The position numbers and the translations under genes are program-made. Below, piece after piece: positions 1-9,118 of a stretch of DNA of 53,823 bases (positions within the stretch are counted from its first letter, which is position 1; every line of letters begins with the position of its first letter). The notes under the pieces are model-generated. The model had not been told where the DNA came from. It saw only the letters and a program-made list of their open reading frames with translations, and did no database searches. This DNA comes from DATFML01 sp964571225 (lineage in GTDB: Bacteria > Pseudomonadota > Gammaproteobacteria > DATFLG01). The DNA is taken from positions 1 through 53,823 of the forward strand of contig CAZNBB010000009.1 in NCBI GenBank assembly GCA_964571225.1, read 5' to 3'.

Positions 1-190
1 CCTCGTTGCCGAGGCTGAGCGCCTGTACCGCCTGCGGACCGATATTCAGCACGATCCTGCCGCCCTCGACAAACTGCTGGGGGACCTGCACGCCGGCGAC
101 CTCGGCATTCACGAGCAAATAAGGCGTCAGATCGTTATCCAGGATCCATTCGTGAATCGCCCGGATGAGATAGGGTCGGCTAGGGGTCAT
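1..190 (-). CDS. sspB: SspB, ClpXP protease specificity-enhancing factor (partial, N-terminal part)
   Basis: Only the first 63 codons lie in the window; the gene runs off the left edge. The reverse-strand ATG at 188-190 opens MTPSRPYLIRAIHEWILDND, which I recognise as the SspB N-terminus. In the family, SspB binds ssrA-tagged peptides and hands them to ClpX. It follows sspA on the same strand with an 83-bp gap, the usual sspA-sspB order. Family assignment rests on this short but characteristic stretch. Confidence 0.88.
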   Translation of the reverse strand, partial: MTPSRPYLIRAIHEWILDNDLTPYLLVNAEVAGVQVPQQFVEGGRIVLNIGPQAVQALSLGNE

Positions 191-273
191 GGACACGGCC
201 GTCGCGCGCCTTTTCTTACCAGAATTTCACTTCAGCCTACGCCATAGCGGGCGTCGTTTCCAGCCGGGGACCG

Positions 274-900
274 CTAGTCGCGCATCTCCCGCTCGCTATC
301 GGTCAAGCTGGCACGAAAAGACTCGCGGGCAAAAATGCGCTCAGCGTAGTCGAGCACCGGTTTAGCCTGGCGGGGCAGCTCGACCTTGTAGTAGGGCAGC
401 CGCCACAGCAGCGGCGCTATCGCGCAGTCCACCAGGCTGAACTCATCGCTGAGAAAGAACGGGCGCACCGCGAACACTTCCGAACTGGCCGTCAGGCTGT
501 CGCGCAGGATCTTGCGGGCCTTGGCAGCGGCTTTCTCATTCTTGCCCTCGAGATCCGGCAGCAGACTGTACCAGTCCTTTTCTATGCGAAACATGGCCAA
601 CCTGGACTTTGCCCGCGACACCGGATCCACCGGCATGAGCGGCGGGTGCGGGAAACGCTCGTCCAGGTATTCCATGTTGATCTTGGATTCGTACAGCACC
701 AGTTCCCTGTCCACCAGGGTCGGAACCGTACCGTAGGGATTCAGATCGATCAGGTCTTCGGGCTTGTTATCGAGGTCGATATTGAGGATCTCGACCGTGA
801 TTCCCTTCTCGGCCAGCACGATTCGCGTCTGATGGCTGTACGGGCAGGTGGCCGCCGAGAACAGGGTCATCACCGAACGTCGATTGGCGATCAACGCCAT
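274..900 (-). CDS. sspA: SspA, stringent starvation protein A (glutathione S-transferase fold)
   Basis: 208 aa, typical family length. The N-terminal thioredoxin-like half begins near MTLFSAATCPYSHQTR and holds the GST-type segment NPYGTVPTLVDR with the cis-proline; an all-helical half follows. In E. coli SspA binds RNA polymerase and affects stationary-phase and acid-tolerance gene expression rather than acting as a GST enzyme. The start has an AGGAGA ribosome site in CAGGAGACTCTTCC just upstream. It lies downstream of petABC and upstream of sspB, as in Pseudomonas. Identity is secure; regulatory targets here are unknown. Confidence 0.93.
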   Translation of the reverse strand: MALIANRRSVMTLFSAATCPYSHQTRIVLAEKGITVEILNIDLDNKPEDLIDLNPYGTVPTLVDRELVLYESKINMEYLDERFPHPPLMPVDPVSRAKSRLAMFRIEKDWYSLLPDLEGKNEKAAAKARKILRDSLTASSEVFAVRPFFLSDEFSLVDCAIAPLLWRLPYYKVELPRQAKPVLDYAERIFARESFRASLTDSEREMRD

Positions 901-954
901 GGAAGAGTCTCCTGTTTGAACGCGACAGTCGGGCCCGTCGCGTCGCTGGGCTCG

Positions 955-980
955 GGTGCCGGCGCCTGCACGCCGGCACC
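955..980 (-). terminator. Strong hairpin downstream of petC
   Basis: A perfect 10-bp inverted repeat, GGTGCCGGCG / CGCCGGCACC with a 6-nt loop, lies between the end of petC and the start of sspA. It could end the pet transcript or protect its 3' end. No U-tract follows on the minus strand, so it is not a classical intrinsic terminator. Confidence 0.5.
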
Positions 981-991
981 GGTACCCCGCT

Positions 992-1732
992 TCAGTGCAC
1001 GTCCTTCCAGTATTCCTTCTTCAGGAGGTACGTGACGACAAACAGCACGGCCAGGAAGAGCAGCACCCAAATGCCCAGATGCTCGCGCTCGAGCTTGATG
1101 GGCTCTCCCATGTAGGCAAGGAAGGTTACCAGATCCCGGACATGCTGGTCATATTCTACCGGCGTCAGCTTACCAGGTTTCACCAGTTCCAGGTGATCGA
1201 TCACCTGTTCTTTTTTGCCATCCTCGGCGACCACCGTCTTGTACACGGGGACCTGCCAGCCCTGCAACTGCCACATGACGTCCGGCATACCGACATTGTG
1301 GAACACCATATTGTTCACGCCGGTGGGACGGGTGGGATCCAGGTAGAAGGTGCGCAGGTAGGTATACAGCCAGTCCACGCCGCGGCTGCGGGCCACCAAA
1401 GTGAGATCCGGAGGGGCGGTGCCGAACCACTTCGACGCCTCCTCTTCCGGCATTGCGTTCTTCATGTACTGGGTGACCTTCGCGCCGGTGAAGATCAGGT
1501 TGTCCTTGACCTGCTTGTCCGTCAGGCCGAGGTCGTGGCCGACCCGGTTCCAGCGCATGTACTTGGTGCTGTGGCAACCCATGCAGTAGTTGACGAAGAA
1601 TTGAGCACCGCGCTGGAGCGCTTCCTTGTTGTTCAGGTCGATGTTGGCCTTGTCCAGATGCACGTTTCCTTCACTGGCGACCGACACCAGAGGCATCAAG
1701 GAGAACAGTACCGCAATGATCACTTTTCTCAT
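992..1732 (-). CDS. petC: Cytochrome c1, heme-binding subunit of the bc1 complex
   Basis: 246 aa. Carries electrons from the Rieske centre to soluble cytochrome c, anchored in the inner membrane facing the periplasm. A signal peptide (residues 1-20, MRKVIIAVLFSLMPLVSVAS) precedes the c-type heme motif CMGCH at 50-54; NAMPEEEA is a plausible site of the axial Met. A C-terminal membrane helix (about 220-240) ends in a basic tail. The open frame extends further upstream inside petB, but the ATG at 1732 gives the signal peptide and overlaps the petB stop as ATGA, so it is the likely start. Confidence 0.95.
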   Translation of the reverse strand: MRKVIIAVLFSLMPLVSVASEGNVHLDKANIDLNNKEALQRGAQFFVNYCMGCHSTKYMRWNRVGHDLGLTDKQVKDNLIFTGAKVTQYMKNAMPEEEASKWFGTAPPDLTLVARSRGVDWLYTYLRTFYLDPTRPTGVNNMVFHNVGMPDVMWQLQGWQVPVYKTVVAEDGKKEQVIDHLELVKPGKLTPVEYDQHVRDLVTFLAYMGEPIKLEREHLGIWVLLFLAVLFVVTYLLKKEYWKDVH

Positions 1733-2964
1733 TTTGTCACCCTTTCCGGAACCGGCTTGGTCTTGTCCAGCTTGGTGTAGAACGGCATCAGCAGAAAGAA
1801 CGCGAAGTAGAACACCGCGAACACCCGGGCCAGATGGGTGAGCACCGGTTCCGGAGGCTGAAGACCGAGATAGCCGAGGGCGGCGAAGCTGATGACGAAC
1901 AGGGCCAGGAAGGCCTTGTAGAGCCAGCCGCGATAGCGGATGGATTTGACGTTGCCGCGATCCAGCCAGGGCAGGAAGAACATCACCACAATCGCCATCG
2001 CCATCGCCAGTACGCCCAGGCCCTTGTTGGGCACCGAACGCAGGATTGCGTAGTAGGGCGTGAAGTACCACAACGGCGCAATATGCGGCGGCGTCTTCAG
2101 GGGATCGGCCGGAATGAAGTTGTTCGACTCCAGGAATACACCGTGCATGGTGGGCATGAAGAACACCACCGCCGCGAAGAACATCAGGAACACGACCACG
2201 CCGACGATGTCCTTGACCGTGTAGTAGGGATGGAACGGAATGCCGTCCTTCGGGATGCCGTTGGCGTCCTTGTTCTTCTTGATCTCGATGCCGTCGGGGT
2301 TGTTGGATCCGACTTCGTGCAAAGCCATGATGTGGGCCACCACCAGCGCAAGCAGAATGATCGGCACCGCGATCACGTGGAACGCGAAGAAACGGTTAAG
2401 AGTGGCATCGGACACCACGTAGTCGCCGCGAATCCACAGAGACAGATCGTTGCCCCAGTGAGGAATCGCGCCGAACAGCGAGATGATCACCTGCGCGCCC
2501 CAGTAGGACATCTGGCCCCAGGGCAGCAGGTAGCCCATGAAGGCCTCCGCCATCAGGGCCACGTAGATGATCATGCCGAAGATCCAGATGAGTTCGCGGG
2601 GCTTGCGGTAGGAGCCGTAGATCAGCCCCCGGAACATGTGCAGATAGACGACAATGAAGAACGCCGAAGCGCCGGTCGAATGCATGTATCGAATCAACCA
2701 GCCCCAGTTGACCTCCCGCATGATGTACTGCACCGATGCGAAGGCCTCCCGGGCATCGGGCTTGTAGTTCATGGTGAGGAAGATACCGGTCACGATCTGC
2801 ATGACCAGCACCAGCAGGGCCAGGGAGCCGAAGAAGTACCAGAAATTGAAGTTCTTGGGCGCGTAGTATTTGGCCAGGTGCTCGTTCCACAGCGAGCTCA
2901 GCGGAAACCTCTGATCCACCCAGCCAAGGAGCCCCTTGTTCCATTTTTCTGTGTTTTCGCTCAT
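1729..2964 (-). CDS. petB: Cytochrome b of the bc1 complex
   Basis: 411 aa, full length for a proteobacterial cytochrome b. Membrane core that oxidises ubiquinol at the Qo site and reduces quinone at Qi. Visible hallmarks are HSTGASAFFIVVYLHMFRG (heme-ligand histidines), GYLLPWGQMSYWGAQVI, FFAFHVIAVPIIL for the second histidine pair, and a PxW-type Qo loop reading PLWYFTPYYAILR rather than the canonical PEWY. Its start directly abuts the petA stop (TAAATG) and its stop overlaps petC, so the three genes form a tight operon. Confidence 0.96.
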   Translation of the reverse strand: MSENTEKWNKGLLGWVDQRFPLSSLWNEHLAKYYAPKNFNFWYFFGSLALLVLVMQIVTGIFLTMNYKPDAREAFASVQYIMREVNWGWLIRYMHSTGASAFFIVVYLHMFRGLIYGSYRKPRELIWIFGMIIYVALMAEAFMGYLLPWGQMSYWGAQVIISLFGAIPHWGNDLSLWIRGDYVVSDATLNRFFAFHVIAVPIILLALVVAHIMALHEVGSNNPDGIEIKKNKDANGIPKDGIPFHPYYTVKDIVGVVVFLMFFAAVVFFMPTMHGVFLESNNFIPADPLKTPPHIAPLWYFTPYYAILRSVPNKGLGVLAMAMAIVVMFFLPWLDRGNVKSIRYRGWLYKAFLALFVISFAALGYLGLQPPEPVLTHLARVFAVFYFAFFLLMPFYTKLDKTKPVPERVTK

Positions 2965-3558
2965 TTAGGCCGCTCCTTTGTCTTCACCAACCTTGATTAG
3001 GGTGTCGGTGAGGTACCGGTAAGGGGGCACCTCGAGATTCAGGGGTGCGGGTACCCCGTCGTACACCCGGCCGGCCAGGTCGTAGCGCGACCCGTGACAG
3101 GGACAGAAGAAGCCGCCCTTCCACTGCGGACCGAGATCGTCGGGCGCCACCTCAGGTCGGTAGGTGGGCGAGCAGCCCAGGTGGGTGCAGATCCCGACCG
3201 CCACCAGGTATTCGGGCTTGATGGAACGGTACTCGTTCTGCGCATACTTGGGCTGCTGGGGCTCCACAGACTTGGGATCGCGTAGCTGACTGTCGAGGGT
3301 GGGAAGGTCCTCGAGCATCTTCTTGGTGCGGTTGACGATCCACACCGGTTTGCCGCGCCATTTCACCCGCATCAGCTGGCCTGCTTCCAGCTTGCTGATA
3401 TCTGCCTCGACCGGCGCTCCGAGCGCCTTCGCACGGGCGCTGGGCTGCATGGACGAGATAAACGGAGTTGCGACATAGGCGGCGCCCACACCGCCCACAA
3501 CCGTGGCGGCGGCGGTAAGAAAGCGACGCCGGCTCTTGTCTACGCCATCAGTACTCAT
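2965..3558 (-). CDS. petA: Rieske iron-sulfur subunit of the bc1 complex
   Basis: 197 aa. A twin-arginine Tat signal (SRRRFLTAA, residues 9-17) runs into a membrane helix at about 14-34. The C-terminal Rieske domain carries CTHLGC (124-129) and CPCHGS (152-157), supplying two Cys and two His ligands to the 2Fe-2S cluster plus the disulfide cysteines. It moves electrons from ubiquinol to cytochrome c1. The start has a GGAGAG ribosome site. First gene of petABC. Confidence 0.96.
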   Translation of the reverse strand: MSTDGVDKSRRRFLTAAATVVGGVGAAYVATPFISSMQPSARAKALGAPVEADISKLEAGQLMRVKWRGKPVWIVNRTKKMLEDLPTLDSQLRDPKSVEPQQPKYAQNEYRSIKPEYLVAVGICTHLGCSPTYRPEVAPDDLGPQWKGGFFCPCHGSRYDLAGRVYDGVPAPLNLEVPPYRYLTDTLIKVGEDKGAA

Positions 3559-3691
3559 GAAGAACTCTCCAGAGTGGGTTTACTTCGGAACCGGATATCA
3601 AGCCTGCATCCAAGGCGGGTACCGTTTAGAGTTGTTGTTTCTCGCTGTGCCGGATTTATGCCGGAATGCGTTGTTCTACAAGGCTACAAAC

Positions 3692-3726
3692 CGCATAGAA
3701 TCCAACAATTGAACGTCAAGGTCAAG
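3692..3726 (-). promoter_or_regulatory. Candidate promoter region of petABC
   Basis: In the 181-bp gap upstream of petA the minus strand reads TTGACG (3714-3719), a 16-bp spacer, then TATGCG (3692-3697). A second TTGAC lies six bases further up, as part of the tandem plus-strand hexamers GTCAAG GTCAAG (3715-3726). The -10 match is weak; an alternative pairing is TTCTAT with TTGACC at 19-bp spacing. The position fits, but the exact promoter is uncertain. Confidence 0.3.
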
Positions 3727-3739
3727 TCAGTTTCGGGGT

Positions 3740-4513
3740 TCAAGCCGGGTTGTCGATATCGACAAATGTGTGTTTCAGACCGAAGTGCGCGCCCAGATGC
3801 GCGCCCAGGGCTCGGGGCCCGTAGCGCTCGGTCGCATGGTGCCCGGCAGCGAAGAAATGAATGCCGCATTCGCGCGCGACGTGCACGGTGGGCTCGGAAA
3901 TTTCCCCGCTGATGAACGCATCCAGACCGTTGGATGCCGCCGCCTCGATGAACGACTGGGCCGCGCCGGTGCACCACCCGATCGTCCGGATGACCGGCGG
4001 CCCACCGGTCACATGCAGCGGCGGGCGCCCCAGGCGGGCCGCCAGATGCTCCCCCAGACCGGCCCCGCTGAGGGGTTGGGACAGGCGGCCCCACAGCGCC
4101 AGGTCCGGCCCGCCGCTGGTGGTGCCGAAGCGACCATCCACCGGGAAGTCCAGAACCTTCGCCAGTTGCACATTGTTGCCGTAGTCGGGGTGGGCATCGA
4201 GGGGCAGGTGATAGGCGAGCAGACTGATATCCGCCGCCAGCAGTTTCGCCAGTCGCGCGCGCTTCATGCCGACCACACGCGGGTCTTCCCCCTTCCAGAA
4301 ATAGCCGTGGTGCACCAGCAGGGCGTCGGCATCGGCGGCGATGGCCGCGTCGATCAGCGCCAGGCTCGCCGTGACACCGCTGACCAGCCTGCGGACCTCC
4401 GGGCGCCCTTCCACCTGCAGCCCATTCGGTGAATAATCCGCAAACTCGTCCGCCGCCAGCAGGCGATCGGTGTAGCCAACCAGTTCATGCAGTGCAACCA
4501 TCGGGCGCGTCAT
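3740..4513 (-). CDS. Nif3-like dinuclear metal-centre protein (YbgI family)
   Basis: 257 aa, usual length. Family members form toroidal hexamers with a two-metal site; several have been proposed to be GTP cyclohydrolase I type 2-like hydrolases, but the cellular role is unsettled. Family metal-site motifs are visible: LLVHHGYFWKG (His68, His69), YHLPLDAHPD, and near the C-terminus FFAAGHHATERYGP. The start MTRPMVALHELVGYTD matches the family N-terminus. It is divergent from the protease gene at 4579 (65-bp gap) and sits upstream of petABC, an arrangement also found in Pseudomonas-type genomes. Confidence 0.88.
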   Translation of the reverse strand: MTRPMVALHELVGYTDRLLAADEFADYSPNGLQVEGRPEVRRLVSGVTASLALIDAAIAADADALLVHHGYFWKGEDPRVVGMKRARLAKLLAADISLLAYHLPLDAHPDYGNNVQLAKVLDFPVDGRFGTTSGGPDLALWGRLSQPLSGAGLGEHLAARLGRPPLHVTGGPPVIRTIGWCTGAAQSFIEAAASNGLDAFISGEISEPTVHVARECGIHFFAAGHHATERYGPRALGAHLGAHFGLKHTFVDIDNPA

Positions 4514-4578
4514 CCGTCCTGGGGCCGCTGCGGCGAGCTGATTTCAGGCCCGCAGGGCCGTGGTAGGGTATCTCAACA

Positions 4579-5739
4579 ATGTCCGTTGGCAAAATTTTTA
4601 CGTTCACTTTACAGTCCATTACCGTCGGTCTGGCGCTGGCCTTCGTGATCGTGGTGGCGCGTCCCGACCTGCTCGGGCTGCGCCCCGCCGTGGTGGAAGT
4701 CCGGCAGGTCCACGAATCGCCCGGCGCCAGCGCGGCGCGCCTGCCGGCGCCCCTGTCCTATGCGGCGGCCGTGCGCAGGGCGGCGCCCGCGGTGGTGAAT
4801 ATCTACACCGCGAAGATGGTCACCGAACGCACGCCACTGTCCAACGACCCGCTGTTCCAATACTTCTTCGGCAAGCAGTACTCGCGCACCCAGCAGCACA
4901 TGCAGACCAGCCTAGGTTCGGGCGTGCTGGTGAGCCCCCAGGGTTACGTGCTGACCAACCATCACGTGGTGGAAGGCGCCCAGGAAATACAGATCCTGCT
5001 GGACGACGGGCGGCGCACCGATGCCAAGGTGGTGGGCGAGGATGCGGACACCGATCTGGCCGTGGTCAAGATCAACCTGCGCAATCTGCCCTCCATCGTC
5101 ATCGGCGATTCCGACCACCTGCAGGTCGGCGATGTGGTGCTGGCCATCGGCAACCCCTTCGGCGTAGGCCAGACGGTGACTCAGGGTATTGTCAGCGCCA
5201 CCGGACGCAACCGCCTGGGCATCAACACTTTTGAAGACTTCATCCAGACCGACGCCGCCATCAATCCCGGCAACTCCGGCGGCGCCCTGGTGAATGCCAA
5301 CGGCGAGTTGGTGGGCATCAACACCGCCATTTTCACCCAGAGCGGCGGCAGCGAGGGGATCGGCTTCGCCATTCCGGTGAGCCTCGCCCAAGGGGTGATG
5401 AAGCAGATCATCGAGCACGGCCATGTCATCAGAGGCTGGTTGGGCATCGAGGCCCAGGACCTGACCCCGGCACTCGCCCAGAGCTTCGGGCTGGACACGA
5501 CGGAAGGGGTGCTTATCGCGGGCGTGCTGCCCAACGGGCCGGCGGACAACGCAGGGCTTCTGCCCGGTGACGTGATCACCGCCATCGATGGTAAACCCGT
5601 GAACAATGCCCGCAGTGCGCTGCAACGCATCAGCCGCATTCCTCCCGGGACCAGGATCGAACTGCAGGGGAAGCGTCGGGGTGCGCGCTTCAAGCTGCGG
5701 GCGCAGGTGACCGAACGGCCGGCGCGCAGCGATTCCTGA
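4579..5739 (+). CDS. degS: DegS/AlgW-type periplasmic serine protease (HtrA family, single PDZ)
   Basis: 386 aa. An N-terminal membrane anchor (about 9-27) is followed by a trypsin-like domain with catalytic His129 (LTNHHVVEG), Asp159 (DTDLAVV) and Ser233 (NPGNSGGAL), then one PDZ domain (about 270-375). One PDZ plus an uncleaved anchor is the DegS/AlgW design rather than DegP/MucD. In the family it senses misfolded outer-membrane proteins through the PDZ domain and cleaves the RseA/MucA anti-sigma factor, switching on the envelope stress response. It converges on hisC. An rseA/mucA partner is not in this window. Confidence 0.92.
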   Translation: MSVGKIFTFTLQSITVGLALAFVIVVARPDLLGLRPAVVEVRQVHESPGASAARLPAPLSYAAAVRRAAPAVVNIYTAKMVTERTPLSNDPLFQYFFGKQYSRTQQHMQTSLGSGVLVSPQGYVLTNHHVVEGAQEIQILLDDGRRTDAKVVGEDADTDLAVVKINLRNLPSIVIGDSDHLQVGDVVLAIGNPFGVGQTVTQGIVSATGRNRLGINTFEDFIQTDAAINPGNSGGALVNANGELVGINTAIFTQSGGSEGIGFAIPVSLAQGVMKQIIEHGHVIRGWLGIEAQDLTPALAQSFGLDTTEGVLIAGVLPNGPADNAGLLPGDVITAIDGKPVNNARSALQRISRIPPGTRIELQGKRRGARFKLRAQVTERPARSDS

Positions 5740-5893
5740 CGGCGGGTTCCTAGGAAAATCTGACCAGGTCGATCATGTGGCTGATCACATGGCGCCAAGG
5801 TGCGAGGAAGCGCAGTGTACAGGCACTAAATGAGCATGCCGGACGCCTTTGCACCGCCGGGAGCGCCGCTTCAGCGGCCTGTATAGACGTTGC
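5740..5893. other. Convergent intergenic region between degS and hisC with two small hairpins
   Basis: A 154-bp gap between converging genes. It holds an inverted repeat CATGTG / CACATG (5774-5791, 6-nt loop) about 35 bases after degS, and GCCGC-TTCA-GCGGC (5865-5878) just after hisC. Neither has a T-run, so they are weak candidates for transcript ends. No coding sequence is supported. Confidence 0.4.
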
Positions 5894-6982
5894 CTAGGGG
5901 CGCGAGGCCAGCGTCTCGCCCAAAGCGTCCAGGAAGGCCCGGTTTTCCTCCGGGGTGCCCACCGTCACCCGCAGACAATCGGTCAGGGCCCCACCCAGGG
6001 CGCTCAGGTTCTTGATGAGCACGCCGCGATCCTTCAGGCCCTGGAAGACCCCCTCGGCCCGCCCGGCGGGAACCCGGAAAAGGACGAAGTTGGCGTCGCT
6101 GGGATAGGGCCGGATACCCGGCAACCGGGCCAGGGCGTCCAGCAATGTGGTGCGGTCCTTCCGAATCTGCCGGGTCTGGGCGTCCAGTACCTCCCGGTGC
6201 GCTAGGGCGAACTCCGCGCTGGCCTGGGTCAGTACGTTGATGTTGTAGGGCAGCCGCACCTTGTCGAGTTCCGTCAGCCAGTGCGCCGCGCCGGCCAACA
6301 GACCCAGACGCAGGCCCGCCAGTCCCATCTTGGAGACCGTGCGCAACACCAGCAGGTTGTCGTAGCGCGAAAGCGCGTCCATGAAGCTGTCGCGGGCGAA
6401 CGCCGCGTAGGCTTCGTCCAGCACCACCAGCCCGGGAGCGGCTTCGATCACCCGCTCGATGCGTTCGCGGCTGAACTGGTTGCCGGTGGGATTGTTGGGA
6501 TAGGCCAGGAACACCACCGCCGGCGTATGGGCCTGCAACGCCGCCTCCATGGCCGGCAGGTCGATATCGAACCCCGCCTCCAGGGGCACGCCCACGTAAT
6601 CCAGGCCCGTAAGGGCGGCGATGATGCGGTACATGGCAAACGCCGGCTCGGGCACCACAATGCTGCGCCCCGGCCCGGCCACCGCCATCAGGATCATCTG
6701 GATCAACTCGTCCGAGCCGTTGCCCAGCAGCAGCTCCATGCCGTCGGGGACGCCCATGGCGGTGCGCAAACGCGCCTTGAGGGAAGCGCAGGACGGATCG
6801 GGGTAGCGGTTCAGGCTCAGCGACCGCAGCACCTCCAGCCACTGCTCCACCAACTCCGCAGGCCACGTATAGGGGTTCTCCATGGCATCCAGCTTGATGA
6901 AGCCGCGGGCATCCGGCACGTGGTAGGCGGCCAGGGCGCGGATTTCGGGGCGGATCCAGCGCTGCACGCCGTCATGCGACAT
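5894..6982 (-). CDS. hisC: Histidinol-phosphate aminotransferase
   Basis: 362 aa. A PLP enzyme converting imidazole acetol phosphate and glutamate to histidinol phosphate in histidine synthesis. Fold-type I features are visible: GNGSDELIQMI for cofactor phosphate binding, FLAYPNNPTGNQFS, VLDEAYAAF, and TVSKMGLAGLRLG containing the Schiff-base lysine. The frame is open 21 codons further upstream, but the ATG at 6982 has an AGGAG ribosome site eight bases before it and gives the standard N-terminus MSHDGVQRWIRPEI. It follows hisD with a 59-bp gap. Paralogous aminotransferases exist, but the his context supports this call. Confidence 0.95.
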   Translation of the reverse strand: MSHDGVQRWIRPEIRALAAYHVPDARGFIKLDAMENPYTWPAELVEQWLEVLRSLSLNRYPDPSCASLKARLRTAMGVPDGMELLLGNGSDELIQMILMAVAGPGRSIVVPEPAFAMYRIIAALTGLDYVGVPLEAGFDIDLPAMEAALQAHTPAVVFLAYPNNPTGNQFSRERIERVIEAAPGLVVLDEAYAAFARDSFMDALSRYDNLLVLRTVSKMGLAGLRLGLLAGAAHWLTELDKVRLPYNINVLTQASAEFALAHREVLDAQTRQIRKDRTTLLDALARLPGIRPYPSDANFVLFRVPAGRAEGVFQGLKDRGVLIKNLSALGGALTDCLRVTVGTPEENRAFLDALGETLASRP

Positions 6983-7041
6983 GGCACGCGCTCCTGGAAT
7001 GGAACCGGGTCGGCTGCGGCTGCACGGTCTGCACGGGCCGC

Positions 7042-8343
7042 TCAACTCTTGATCCGGTATTCAGCCGAGCGGGCGTGGGCGGTCAAACCTTCGCCGCGGG
7101 CCAGCACCGATGCGGTTCGACCAAGGACCGCCGCGCCCTGGGCCGAGCACTGGATAAGGCTGGAACGCTTCTGGAAGTCGTAAACCCCCAGCGGCGAGGA
7201 GAAGCGCGCCGTGCGCGAGGTAGGCAGCACGTGATTCGGCCCGGCGCAGTAATCCCCCAATGCCTCCGCCGTGTAGCGTCCCATGAAAATGGCCCCGGCA
7301 TGGCGTATGTGCGCCGCCAGCGCCTGGGGATCGGCCACCGACAGCTCCAGGTGCTCCGGCGCGATGTGGTTGGCCACTTCCGCTGCCTGGTCCAGATCGC
7401 GGACATGCACCAGGGCACCGCGGGCCGTCAGGGAACGCCCGATGATCTCCGAACGCTCCATCTGGGGCAGCAGCTTCTCGATACTGGACTTCACCCGCTC
7501 CAGGAAACCGGCGTCCGGGCTCACCAGGATGGCCTGGGCATCCTCGTCGTGCTCGGCCTGGGAAAACAGGTCCACGGCGATCCAGTCCGGATCCGTCTGG
7601 CCGTCGCAGACCACCAGGATCTCGGAGGGCCCGGCGATCATGTCGATGCCGACGGTGCCGAACACCATACCCTTGGCGGTGGCCACATAGATGTTGCCGG
7701 GCCCCACGATCTTGTCCACCGCGGGCACGGTCTCGGTACCGTAGGCCAGTGCCGCCACCGCCTGGGCGCCGCCGATGGCGAACACCCGGTCCACCCCGGC
7801 GATATGGGCGGCGGCCAGCACCAGCTCGTTGAGCTCGCCACCCGGCGTGGGCACCACCATGATGAGCTCGGCGACGCCGGCCACTTTGGCGGGCACGGCG
7901 TTCATCAGCACCGATGAGGGGTACGCCGCCTTGCCGCCCGGCACATACAGTCCGACCCGGTCCAGAGGCGTGACCTGCTGGCCCAGCACCGTGCCGTCGG
8001 CCTCGGTATAGGACCAGGATTCCATCTTCTGGTGGGCGGCGTAGGCTTTCAGACGTTCGGCCGCCAGCTCCAGAGCCTGACGCTGCTGCTCCGGGATGGC
8101 CGCCGCGGCCTGCTCCAGACGGTCGCGGGCTATCTCCAGCTCAGCCATGGCCGCCACCTCCATGCGGTCGAAGCGGTTGGTGTACTCGATCACCGCCGCA
8201 TCGCCACGGCCTCGCACGTCCGCCAGAATGCTGCGCACGGTGTCGGTCACCTGCCGGTCGGACACCCCTTCCCAGGCCAGCAGTTCGTCCAATGCCTCCC
8301 AGAAGCCGGCATCGGCACTGTCGAGTTGCTTGATATCCACCAT
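7042..8343 (-). CDS. hisD: Histidinol dehydrogenase
   Basis: 433 aa, full length. Catalyses the last two steps of histidine synthesis, histidinol to histidine with two NAD+ and a zinc ion. Characteristic stretches are GLYVPGGKAAYPSSVLMN, VDKIVGPGNIYVATAKG, IAGPSEILVV, and DLFSQAEHDEDAQA with zinc/catalytic residues; also ANHIAPEHLEL. It sits between hisG and hisC, the hisGDC order found next to murA in Pseudomonas. Confidence 0.97.
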   Translation of the reverse strand: MVDIKQLDSADAGFWEALDELLAWEGVSDRQVTDTVRSILADVRGRGDAAVIEYTNRFDRMEVAAMAELEIARDRLEQAAAAIPEQQRQALELAAERLKAYAAHQKMESWSYTEADGTVLGQQVTPLDRVGLYVPGGKAAYPSSVLMNAVPAKVAGVAELIMVVPTPGGELNELVLAAAHIAGVDRVFAIGGAQAVAALAYGTETVPAVDKIVGPGNIYVATAKGMVFGTVGIDMIAGPSEILVVCDGQTDPDWIAVDLFSQAEHDEDAQAILVSPDAGFLERVKSSIEKLLPQMERSEIIGRSLTARGALVHVRDLDQAAEVANHIAPEHLELSVADPQALAAHIRHAGAIFMGRYTAEALGDYCAGPNHVLPTSRTARFSSPLGVYDFQKRSSLIQCSAQGAAVLGRTASVLARGEGLTAHARSAEYRIKS

Positions 8344-8399
8344 GGTGCGAATTCCATGACAGGGCGGAACCCCGGCGGGTTCCGCGGAAACATACGGAT

Positions 8400-9050
8400 T
8401 CAGGTGCCGACCGCGGCCCGCTGCTGGACGGCCTGCTCCATGAGGCCCAGGAAGGCCATCACCGGCGCATGCTTCATCTTCAGAGAGGCTTTGTTGACCA
8501 CCAGCCGCGAGCTGATGTCCGCGATATGCTCCAGGGGCGACAGTCCGTTGGCCTTCAGGGTATTGCCGGTGTCCACCAGGTCCACGATGCGGTGGGCCAA
8601 CCCCACCAGCGGTGCAAGCTCCATGGAACCGTACAGCTTGATGATTTCCACCTGCTTGCCCTGGGCGGCGAAATAGCGGCGCGTGGTCTGCACGTACTTG
8701 GTCGCCACTCGCAGACGGTTGCCGGCGGGTACGGCCTGTTCCGGCCCGGCAACCATCATGCGGCAGCGGGCGATGCGCAGGTCCAGGGGCTCGTACAGCC
8801 CGTCGCCGGCGTGTTCCATGAGCACGTCCTTGCCGGCCACCCCCAGGTCCGCGGCGCCGTATTCCACGTAGGTGGGGACATCCGCCGCCCGGATGATCAC
8901 CAGCTTCACGTCGGGCCGGTTGGTATCCAGAATAAGCTTGCGGCTGCGTTCCGGATCGTCCACGGGCTCGATACCCGCATGGGCCAGCAACGGCAGCGTC
9001 TCCTTGAAGATGCGGCCTTTGGACAGGGCAATGGTCAACGGCTCTGACAT
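8400..9050 (-). CDS. hisG: ATP phosphoribosyltransferase, short form
   Basis: 216 aa. Catalyses the committed, feedback-controlled step of histidine synthesis (ATP + PRPP). The length and absence of the C-terminal regulatory ACT-like domain show the short HisG(S) form, which in the family needs the HisZ subunit for activity and control; hisZ is not in this window. Visible motifs are the N-terminal IALSKGRIFKETLP, YGAADLGVAGKDVL, and the PRPP-binding segment VDLVDTGNTLKANGL. An AGGATT ribosome site precedes the ATG. Confidence 0.95.
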   Translation of the reverse strand: MSEPLTIALSKGRIFKETLPLLAHAGIEPVDDPERSRKLILDTNRPDVKLVIIRAADVPTYVEYGAADLGVAGKDVLMEHAGDGLYEPLDLRIARCRMMVAGPEQAVPAGNRLRVATKYVQTTRRYFAAQGKQVEIIKLYGSMELAPLVGLAHRIVDLVDTGNTLKANGLSPLEHIADISSRLVVNKASLKMKHAPVMAFLGLMEQAVQQRAAVGT

Positions 9051-9118
9051 CGGGTCGGAATCCTAGGGTTCACCGGCTTCGCAGGCGCCCATTGTGCCAC
9101 AGCCAACGCAGACGGCGA

